Shown here: positions 57,731 to 64,000 of the stretch, in pieces
How the letters are laid out: each line of letters begins with the position of its first letter
How positions within the stretch are numbered: position 1 is the first letter of the stretch
Assembly: GCF_002234575.2 (NCBI RefSeq)
Contig: NZ_CP022464.2
Span: 4,030,001-4,094,000, forward strand
Length of the DNA: 64,000 nt
Source of the DNA: Enterocloster bolteae
GTDB taxonomy: Bacteria > Bacillota > Clostridia > Lachnospirales > Lachnospiraceae
Direction of reading: 5' to 3'
Notes under the pieces: generated by a model
Told to the model about the DNA's origin: nothing
Seen by the model: the letters and a program-made list of their open reading frames with translations, nothing else
Databases searched by the model: none
Translations under genes and position numbers: made by a program

Positions 57731-58720
57731 TTACTTTGTCTTTAATGCGTCGTCAAAGGCAATATCTGACGGTGAGAAATTGATCTTCTTCGTAAACGCG
57801 CACGCCTCTGTACCCCCGAAAATACGGTCCATGCCGCTGTCCTCCCATTCAATGGAAAGAGGCCCTTCATAGCCCTTCACATTCAGTATCCGGATGATTT
57901 TATCAAAATCCACATCCCCGTGGCCCGGCGATACAAAGTTCCACCCCCGTCTTGGATCTCCGAAGGTGATATGGGAGCCCAGGATTCCATTTCTTCCGTT
58001 CAGGTTCACGGCCGCATCCTTGATATGTACATGATATACCCTGGAGGCAAAATCATAGAGGAACATGGCCGGGTCCATTCCCTGCCAAATCAGATGGCTG
58101 GGGTCAAAATTAATACCCAGTGTCTCGCGGTATTCAAACACTTCCAGCAGTTTCTGCGTGCTGTAATAGTCAAAGGCGATTTCCGTCGGATGGACCTCCA
58201 GGGCAAACTTCACGCCGCACTGGTCAAACACATCGAAGATAGGGGTCCACAGCTCCTTAATCTGTTTAAATCCCTCCTCTACCATTTCCTCTGTGGTCTG
58301 GGGGAATGAATACCACATCTTCCAGATAGGTGAACCCATGAAGCCGGTCACCACCTTGACTCCCATGGCCTTCGCGGCCATGGCAGCGTATTTTAACTGC
58401 TGTATGCCCCATGCCCTGATTTCCTCCGGCTTGCCCGCCAGTTCTGGGGGCGCGAACCCGTCCAGACGCGGGTCCCACACATCGCCCACACACTGGCCCG
58501 GCAGGTGGGCGCCGATAGCCCAGCATCCAAGTCCGTATTTTTCCAGAGTGCCCTTCAGGTTCTTTACATACTCCGGATCCTCCGCTGCCTTCTGCAAATC
58601 AATCTGGCCCCAGGAGGCAATCTCCAGTCCGTCGTATCCCATGTCCTTTGCTGTCCTGCACATCTCCTCCAAACCCAAATCAGCCCACTGTCCTGTAAAA
58701 ATCGTTACCGGTCTTGCCAT
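57731..58720 (-). CDS. Sugar phosphate isomerase/epimerase (IolE-like TIM barrel)
   Basis: 329 residues. AP-endonuclease-2/xylose-isomerase-like barrel: GYDGLEIASWG near residue 28, VVTGFMGSPIWKMW, FALEVHPTEIAFD near residue 180 (metal Glu), INFDPSHLIWQG near 210 (Asp and His) and HVHIKDA (His). The ATG at 58720 has AGGAGG 8 bases away; the ATG at 58726 overlaps the dehydrogenase stop but is too close to the site. Probably interconverts a keto sugar or inositol-type intermediate made by the neighbouring dehydrogenase. Confidence 0.9.
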   Translation of the reverse strand: MARPVTIFTGQWADLGLEEMCRTAKDMGYDGLEIASWGQIDLQKAAEDPEYVKNLKGTLEKYGLGCWAIGAHLPGQCVGDVWDPRLDGFAPPELAGKPEEIRAWGIQQLKYAAMAAKAMGVKVVTGFMGSPIWKMWYSFPQTTEEMVEEGFKQIKELWTPIFDVFDQCGVKFALEVHPTEIAFDYYSTQKLLEVFEYRETLGINFDPSHLIWQGMDPAMFLYDFASRVYHVHIKDAAVNLNGRNGILGSHITFGDPRRGWNFVSPGHGDVDFDKIIRILNVKGYEGPLSIEWEDSGMDRIFGGTEACAFTKKINFSPSDIAFDDALKTK

Positions 58721-58722
58721 AA

Positions 58723-59871
58723 TCATTTCCTCCTAAACTCCACCCACGTATTCCCGTTCTGATTGCTTTCCAGACAGGCTTCCACAAACGCCAGCCCCTC
58801 AGCGCCCTGGCTCACCGTGGGATAATCCACCATTTCCGCTGTAAACGTTCCATCCTTTTTTGCGCTTACGCATTGTGCAAAGCTGCGGTAGAGATTGCCC
58901 ATGGCCTCAAACCAGCCTTCGGGATGTCCGGCCGGAATCCTTGCGTATTTACCTGCCCTTTCCCCGATGGCGCCGTATCCGCGGTGTATTTCCCGGATGG
59001 TATTGTCTGCGTCAATAACCGTAATCTTATCAGGCGTTTCCTGGAACCATTGGATGGTGCCTTTACTGCCGTAGATACGGATTCTCAGGCTGTTGTCATG
59101 GCCCACCGCCACCTGCGACGTCCAGTATATTCCGGTGGCGCCGTTGTCATATTCCACCAGAATGCTGTCGTTGTCATCCAGTACCCGCCCGGGCACAATG
59201 ACATCCATCTTAGCCAGAAGGCGCTTAATCTTAAGCCCGGTCATGGCAGCCACCGCGTTCTCCACATGGGTGCCTAAGTCTCCCAGACAGTTCACTCCGC
59301 CTGACTGACCGGGGTCGCAGCGCCACTCTCCCTGTTTTCCCCCGAAATCGTCCTCAAAGGCAAGCCAGCCCTGGGGATATTCCGCCATGACCGTGCGTAC
59401 CTCTCCGATGGCGCCGGAGGCCACCAGCTCCCTGGCATATTTTGCAGTCACATAACCCATGTAGGTATAGGTAACCATAAACAGAAGTCCCTTATCCTCT
59501 GCCAGGGCTTCCAGCTCCTTTGCCTGCCGGTACGTTGTTGTCACTGGCTTATCGCATACCACATGGATTCCCGCCTCCAAAAAGGCCCGGCAGATTTCAT
59601 AATGGGACTGGTTGGGGGTGACCACTGTCACAAAGTCAATGCCGTCCTCACGTTCCCCCTCAGCCCTGGCCATTGTCTGGTAATCCTCATAACACCGGTC
59701 CGGGGAAATGCCAAGGCTTTCCGCCATCTGCAATGATTTCTCACGGTTTCTTGAAAATACCCCTGCCGCGATGGCTGCTGTTCCATCCAGCCCGATTGCC
59801 CGGCGGTGGGCATCGCCGATAAACCCATCCGGACCCCCGCCTACCATTGCGTATGTCAGTCTCTTTGCCAT
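58723..59871 (-). CDS. Gfo/Idh/MocA-family oxidoreductase
   Basis: 382 residues. Rossmann start YAMVGGGPDGFIGDAHRRAIG, VTPNQSHYEICRAFLEAGIHVVCDKP near residue 88-113 (the EKP/DKP motif with catalytic Lys) and GDLGTHVENAVAAMTG near residue 195 (GxHxxD-type stretch, here DLGTH). GGAG precedes the ATG. It oxidises or reduces a sugar or cyclitol hydroxyl with NAD(P). Confidence 0.92.
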   Translation of the reverse strand: MAKRLTYAMVGGGPDGFIGDAHRRAIGLDGTAAIAAGVFSRNREKSLQMAESLGISPDRCYEDYQTMARAEGEREDGIDFVTVVTPNQSHYEICRAFLEAGIHVVCDKPVTTTYRQAKELEALAEDKGLLFMVTYTYMGYVTAKYARELVASGAIGEVRTVMAEYPQGWLAFEDDFGGKQGEWRCDPGQSGGVNCLGDLGTHVENAVAAMTGLKIKRLLAKMDVIVPGRVLDDNDSILVEYDNGATGIYWTSQVAVGHDNSLRIRIYGSKGTIQWFQETPDKITVIDADNTIREIHRGYGAIGERAGKYARIPAGHPEGWFEAMGNLYRSFAQCVSAKKDGTFTAEMVDYPTVSQGAEGLAFVEACLESNQNGNTWVEFRRK

Positions 59872-59922
59872 CTTTTTTCTCCTTTCATGGTTGGTTCTGC
59901 TGCTTTTTTACACTCCGCCCTG

Positions 59923-61089
59923 TCACGGTCTGTATTCCCGTTTGCTCCATCCCTTCCTGATTCTCTCTTTCATTTCCTCCAGGGACCGTAATCCGCTGAG
60001 GGCGTCATAAGCAGCCACACAGCATGCCCCTTCTGCTGCTGCCATCTCCACTGCCTCCTTTAAATCAGCTTCTCCGAGAACAGAGGCCAGGAAGGCGGCT
60101 ATGCTGGTATCCCCCGCGCCTGTGGCGGATACCACTGTATCCGGTTCAAAGCTCGGCTCAAAGCCCTCTTTGCCCTTCCAGGCTTCCATGGAAAGATTCA
60201 GCTGCCTGCACATGTCCTCTATGCCGTTTTTGCATGCCGTGCGGTAATAGATGCCTAAAGCGCCGCATTTAATCAGGACAACCCTGGCCCCCATGTCCAG
60301 GGCCATCTGACCCAGAGGCTTTACATCCCGGACCCGGATCACCTCTGTGACGTCCCTTCCATCCGCCCGTTTGGTCCACTCCCGGTAACGCTCCCCATCC
60401 AGCATGAAGCACAGCTCCTCGGCGCTTGGCACAAAGAAATCCACATAGGGCAATATATTTCCCAAAATCCCTTTCCAGTCCGCTCCGGCTGCTTTTGAGG
60501 CCGGGTCAATGGCGGCCATGTCTAAGGATATGGCGGTTCCCCCCTCTTTTATCTGCCTGAACATCCGGGCCATCTCTTCCCCCTGGTTCCGGTACATGTT
60601 TTGCATCAGGGTGGGATATCCGAAATGGAACAGGTCCGCCTCTTTGATCGCCTCAAAATCCAGATCGCTGCCCGAAAAATTCACATTGGCGCCCGGATCA
60701 TGAAGGAAAACACGGTCAATTCCCGGAATAGCCAGGACAACGGAATAAGAAGTCTTTTCCTGGTCCGCCAAAATCATATCCTCAGCCGCCCCGTATTTCT
60801 CCAGGCAGTTAAGGATAAGGGTTCCCAGTTCATCCTTTCCTATCTTACCCATCAGACGGACATCCACTCCCAGGTGCTTCATGGCCAGGCCTGTATTGGC
60901 CACTGCCCCGCCGGGATGGATATTCACCCCCTCCATCTGTACCAGCTGTCCGGGCGCCAGTATCCTTCCTGCCTCTCCTGTGCTCCCTTTCGGGAACAGG
61001 GGAGTGATGTCAATGCATATATGTCCTGCCGCCACCGCCCTTTTGCCTTTTGCTGCTCTCTTGTTTTGCGCTGCCCTCTCATCAGCCAC
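59923..61089 (-). CDS. PfkB-family carbohydrate kinase
   Basis: About 388 residues. GHICIDITPLFP start, HPGGAVANTGLAMKHLGVDV near residue 55 (the GG motif) and the catalytic DTVVSATGAGDTSIAAFLA near residue 340 (GAGD with catalytic Asp). GTG starts are used: GTG at 61107, 61092 or 61089; the last has GGGGG 7 bases away and is chosen. The first 25 residues are a Lys/Ala/Arg-rich extension not usual for the family. It phosphorylates the sugar intermediate before aldolase cleavage. Confidence 0.88.
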   Translation of the reverse strand: MADERAAQNKRAAKGKRAVAAGHICIDITPLFPKGSTGEAGRILAPGQLVQMEGVNIHPGGAVANTGLAMKHLGVDVRLMGKIGKDELGTLILNCLEKYGAAEDMILADQEKTSYSVVLAIPGIDRVFLHDPGANVNFSGSDLDFEAIKEADLFHFGYPTLMQNMYRNQGEEMARMFRQIKEGGTAISLDMAAIDPASKAAGADWKGILGNILPYVDFFVPSAEELCFMLDGERYREWTKRADGRDVTEVIRVRDVKPLGQMALDMGARVVLIKCGALGIYYRTACKNGIEDMCRQLNLSMEAWKGKEGFEPSFEPDTVVSATGAGDTSIAAFLASVLGEADLKEAVEMAAAEGACCVAAYDALSGLRSLEEMKERIRKGWSKREYRP

Positions 61090-61185
61090 CACAACACCCC
61101 CTTTCACGGGTTTATGCCTTTGGCCTTTCCAGTTGGCCTTCCCGTTTTACCTTCCTATCCGCTGTTACCATCCTTCACATTCACA

Positions 61186-62220
61186 TCAGACAAGGCCCAT
61201 CAGGAGATTCATCACATACATTTCCAGCCCCTCAAAGTCTCTGTTCCTCACACATTCCTTCTGGAACTCATAGTCAAACCGGTCCGCCTTTTCTTCCAGT
61301 GCCTTAAATATGTTCAGGCTGTTCTCCAGATGCTTATAGCTGTCCTGATCCCTGGTGGTCCTCATGGCTTTTACATCCAGGCCCACATACTCCCCGTTTT
61401 CACCGTAGCCATTCTCCTTCAGCACCTTTACCTGGTTAAAGGCAGCCCTCAGGTTTTCCACACCAAAGGCTTTATCCTGGTCATACTTGATACCGTTCTG
61501 GTCATTGAGATGGACGGTCATCAGTTTTCCCATTGCCATTGCAAACCCGATTTCATGGGCAGGGTCAAGGCCGGCCAGGATGGCATGGGCGCTCTCCAGA
61601 TTACCGCCCACCCGTCCCGGGTCAATGGTGGCTGCCGACACTGCCAGCACATGGCCCATGGTCCCGCAGATGCTTCTGTCAATGGGCTCGTTTGGCTTGG
61701 GCTCAATGCAAATAAGGATATCAGAATCATATTCCAGCATTTTATTGATGGCCTGAATCAGCATCTTCGTGGCCCATACAGGGGATTTGGACTCCGCGCA
61801 GAGGGTGCCCTCCCTTGCCAGCCACAGCACCACCATATTACAGCCCAGCTCCTTTGCAATGTCAATGGAGCGGTAAGCCCTCCACATGGCGTATTCCCTG
61901 TCCTCCTCTGAGGTGCTCATAAATCCGCCGTCCGCGGTCCGCCCGTCCATCCAGAGCCTGGGAGCCACAAACTCAGCAGCCAGTCCGTATTTATCCAGCA
62001 TCTTTTTAAGGGTTCTGGCCTTTTCCTTTATCTCTTCCTCCGTATAATCATTGATGTTGGGCACCGCATCGTCATCGTGGAACTGGATGGCGGAAAACCC
62101 CAGCTCAGCGAATGTTCTGATTTTCTCCTCAAAGGCAATTTCATCTCTGGTCGCGGGTCCGTAGGAGTCCGCTCCTGAATGCACATTCCACGGTCCCACG
62201 GAAAACTTGAATTTTGTCAT
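61186..62220 (-). CDS. Xylose-isomerase-like TIM-barrel protein
   Basis: 344 residues. Resembles XylA: FSVGPWNVHSGADSYG start, FSAIQFHDDDAVPN near residue 48 (His), LWLAREGT near 130, ICIEPKPNEP near 170 (metal Glu and Lys), LNDQNGIKYDQDKAFG near residue 245 (Asp pair) and YVGLDVKAMRT near 285. It is shorter than classic xylose isomerase (about 440), close to the group of related ketose isomerases. GGAGGG lies 8 bases before the ATG at 62220. First gene of the operon, divergent from AraC. Confidence 0.88.
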   Translation of the reverse strand: MTKFKFSVGPWNVHSGADSYGPATRDEIAFEEKIRTFAELGFSAIQFHDDDAVPNINDYTEEEIKEKARTLKKMLDKYGLAAEFVAPRLWMDGRTADGGFMSTSEEDREYAMWRAYRSIDIAKELGCNMVVLWLAREGTLCAESKSPVWATKMLIQAINKMLEYDSDILICIEPKPNEPIDRSICGTMGHVLAVSAATIDPGRVGGNLESAHAILAGLDPAHEIGFAMAMGKLMTVHLNDQNGIKYDQDKAFGVENLRAAFNQVKVLKENGYGENGEYVGLDVKAMRTTRDQDSYKHLENSLNIFKALEEKADRFDYEFQKECVRNRDFEGLEMYVMNLLMGLV

Positions 62221-62296
62221 ATCCTTACCCTCCTGATTCATCGGTTATCTGTATCTCATACCTATACTATATCAAGTTCCCGGCCTCAAATCCCAA

Positions 62297-62328
62297 ACAA
62301 ATTTACGGTTCAAACCATGACAAATTTG
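62297..62328. promoter_or_regulatory. Direct repeat, likely AraC-type operator
   Basis: ACAAATTTA (62297-62305) and ACAAATTTG (62320-62328) repeat 23 bases apart, about two helical turns, in the divergent region between the isomerase and the AraC gene. AraC-family proteins usually bind such direct repeats. Confidence 0.5.
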
Positions 62329-62387
62329 CTTTTTACTTTACAAGCCCGCCCCTGGGGACGTATACTGTCAGAAAGGGAGGAGATACC

Positions 62388-63338
62388 ATGAACCAGGAGT
62401 TTGAAATCATATCCCACAGCCAGATGAACTTTAAGCTTTTTCTTGTAAATATGCTTTACCGCACCCCCCATATCCATAAGGATTTTGAGCTCTGCCTTCT
62501 TCTGGACGGCAGTCTCTTTCTTCAGGCCCAAAATGAAACCCACAGCCTGGAAACCGGGGATTTCTTTGTTGTGAATCCATTTCAAAGCCATGAGCTGAAA
62601 GCTGATTCCCCTGCCCTCTTAGTTTCATTACAGGTACACCCATCCTTTTTTTCTTCTTACTACCCGCGGATTGCCAATCTGGAATTTACCTCCCTGATTC
62701 TTCAAAGGGACGGGACGGATGTCTGCAAAAAACTGTATGACATGATGATAGAGCTTGCCTGCCTTTACCTGAAAAAAGCTGACAAATTTGAATTAAAATG
62801 TGTCGGACTTTTAAATCTGCTCTTTGCCGGCCTGCTGGACACCCTGCCCAACAGGCTTCTGTCCGACAAGGAAAAAAACGCCTCCCAGAGCAAGGCTTCA
62901 CGCATGCGCAAAATCACCCACTATATCGACGAACATTATTCAGAAAAACTTCTCCTGTCGGACATTGCCCGCAAAGAAGATTTGAGCCTTACCTACCTAT
63001 CCCACTTTTTTAAGGATTACCTGGGACTTCCCTTTCAGGAATACCTGGCCAAAATCCGATGCGAAAAAGCCCGCCAGCTTTTATTGCTGACGGACTTCCC
63101 ATTGTTAGACATCTGCATGTCCTGCGGTTTTTCTGATTCCAAATATTTTAACAGCGGCTTCAGGCGGCAGTATGGATGCTCCCCCAAGGAATACCGACGG
63201 AATTTCCGGCACGATGAACTGAAGCAGCAGCAAAAATCCATGCTCACCACCCAGGAGTTCCTGTCTGCGTCCTCCAGCATCGTGCTTTTAGAACGCTGCC
63301 TTCTTCCCCAGCCAGCAGGCCCCGCAGCGTGTTCCTGA
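62388..63338 (+). CDS. AraC-family transcriptional regulator
   Basis: 316 residues. Cupin-like sensor at residues 10-100 (HIHKDFELCLLLDG and DFFVVNPFQSHEL), C-terminal double helix-turn-helix at about 175-275 (LLLSDIARKEDLSLTYLSHFFKDYLG and ICMSCGFSDSKYFNSGFRRQYG). GGGAGGAG is 7 bases before the ATG; a frame reaching back to 62214 lacks one. Divergent from, and probably activator of, the isomerase-led sugar operon. Confidence 0.92.
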   Translation: MNQEFEIISHSQMNFKLFLVNMLYRTPHIHKDFELCLLLDGSLFLQAQNETHSLETGDFFVVNPFQSHELKADSPALLVSLQVHPSFFSSYYPRIANLEFTSLILQRDGTDVCKKLYDMMIELACLYLKKADKFELKCVGLLNLLFAGLLDTLPNRLLSDKEKNASQSKASRMRKITHYIDEHYSEKLLLSDIARKEDLSLTYLSHFFKDYLGLPFQEYLAKIRCEKARQLLLLTDFPLLDICMSCGFSDSKYFNSGFRRQYGCSPKEYRRNFRHDELKQQQKSMLTTQEFLSASSSIVLLERCLLPQPAGPAACS

Positions 63339-63343
63339 TAAAA

Positions 63344-64000
63344 TCACGGTATGACATGCTCTGCGGACAATTCCTTGATGACAAGACGGTATGTTCCTGA
63401 CGGAAGTTCCCCGTACATTGTCAGATGATTGATCATGCTCTGTTTGCCTCCGTCCGGTATATAAAACCCCATGCAGTTAAATCCCCAGTTGCCCGGCATG
63501 GCCGGAATCTCATACCACACGCCGTCAATCAGAACCTGCAGCTCATAAAATTCACCGCAGCTCCATTCCCCTCCGCTCTCATTGTTAATGGTCACTGCCG
63601 CTATATCATTATCCCAGGAATCCAGCGTCATGGTAATTCCCCTGGGAGGATTTAAAGGAGCTGCCGGAACCAGGAACCGGGTATTCCACTGTTCTTTTTC
63701 CTGTGTAAATACCCGCGCACACGGAAAGTTTGTAAAAGAGGGCAGCTCTCCTGCACTCTCCCACTCCTTCCTCTGCTTCAGAGCTTCAAAATCATAATCG
63801 AATTGATACACAGACCCATCCTGGGCAATCCACCTGCCGTTGGTCCACGCCGCAAACAGGCTCAGTCCATCCTCCCGGCCAATCTCAATTCCGTAAACAG
63901 GCAGGGAGGCATCCTTGGCCGACCAGTCCTCCGCCGGCTCTGCCTTTACGGAACTTAAGTCATCCAGTATCTCCCTCTCCTTTTCGCTGTCAAACATATA
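63344..64000 (-). CDS. Ig-like-domain protein, C-terminal part (runs off window)
   Basis: At least 217 residues; the frame is open at base 64000, so the true start may be outside. The last 90 residues contain YELQVLIDGVWYEIP and a LPSGTYRLVIKE strand, typical of a bacterial immunoglobulin-like domain found in secreted or lipoprotein chains. The rest (GLSLFAAWTNGRWIAQDGSVYQFDYD) resembles no domain I know. It converges on the AraC gene with a 5-base gap. Function unknown. Confidence 0.6.
   Translation of the reverse strand, partial: YMFDSEKEREILDDLSSVKAEPAEDWSAKDASLPVYGIEIGREDGLSLFAAWTNGRWIAQDGSVYQFDYDFEALKQRKEWESAGELPSFTNFPCARVFTQEKEQWNTRFLVPAAPLNPPRGITMTLDSWDNDIAAVTINNESGGEWSCGEFYELQVLIDGVWYEIPAMPGNWGFNCMGFYIPDGGKQSMINHLTMYGELPSGTYRLVIKELSAEHVIP

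Noticed and set aside
60601..61911. 436-codon plus-strand frame
   Set aside because: Antisense to the PfkB kinase and isomerase genes, no ribosome site, no recognisable domain; a by-product of GC-rich codon use.

Overview
The window looks like chromosome of an anaerobic gut Clostridium of the Lachnospiraceae (Clostridium clostridioforme / Enterocloster type). The reasons are ferredoxin-coupled 2-oxoacid oxidoreductases, a Ptb-Buk pair, a split glycine decarboxylase, a sporulation-type promoter, strong AGGAGG ribosome sites, moderate GC and many small catabolic operons each beside its own regulator. The assignment rests on gene content only. I saw no rRNA, tRNA, CRISPR array, insertion sequence or phage structural gene.

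Layout: 1-1740 holds the start of a solute-binding lipoprotein (cut by the edge) behind an enolase-superfamily dehydratase. 1838-9993 is a six-gene minus-strand operon (RraA-like aldolase, D-2-hydroxyacid dehydrogenase, GltS, DASS carrier, amidohydrolase, Fe-type alcohol dehydrogenase) divergent from a LysR regulator. 10056-15254 is an accessory stretch: an M15 peptidase with wall-binding repeats, a Na/Pi cotransporter with an attenuator-like leader, an AT-rich pair (CadD and an unknown protein). 15327-22665 carries a KorDABC complex with a CoA-transferase and a small P-loop ATPase, divergent from a DASS carrier and followed by a GntR regulator; a 14-base box is repeated at both divergent promoters. 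22731-23543 is yedF.

23591-34491 is a minus-strand locus with two rhodanese lipoproteins, a membrane protein, a fusion of two selenodomain-associated transferases, an APH-like kinase, a YnjB-type ABC importer and a nucleoside hydrolase. It resembles an expanded E. coli ynjBCDE neighbourhood and has no assigned substrate. 34743-43985 is an operon under a probable IclR regulator: MFS carrier, nitrilase-family amidase, ketopantoate-reductase-like enzyme, four-subunit 2-oxoacid:ferredoxin oxidoreductase, butyrate kinase and phosphate acyltransferase. This is a complete route from a 2-hydroxy or 2-oxo acid to ATP.

44094-47044 has a MATE pump, an extremely Cys-rich 98-residue protein behind a sigma-K-like promoter, and a MerR regulator. 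47121-52989 is an operon of an AcoX/NAD-kinase-like protein, a divergent GcvPA/GcvPB pair and a GPH carrier, without GcvT, GcvH or Lpd. 52998-56836 has malic enzyme and aspartase divergent from a second LysR. 56845-63338 is a sugar operon (two TIM-barrel isomerases, PfkB kinase, Gfo/Idh/MocA dehydrogenase, class II aldolase) divergent from an AraC regulator. A partial Ig-like-domain protein ends the window.

The best candidates for undescribed biology are the rhodanese/Ynj locus, the divergent GcvP operon, the amidase-to-Ptb/Buk operon and the Cys-rich protein. Functions are inferred from motifs and context; no database search was run.
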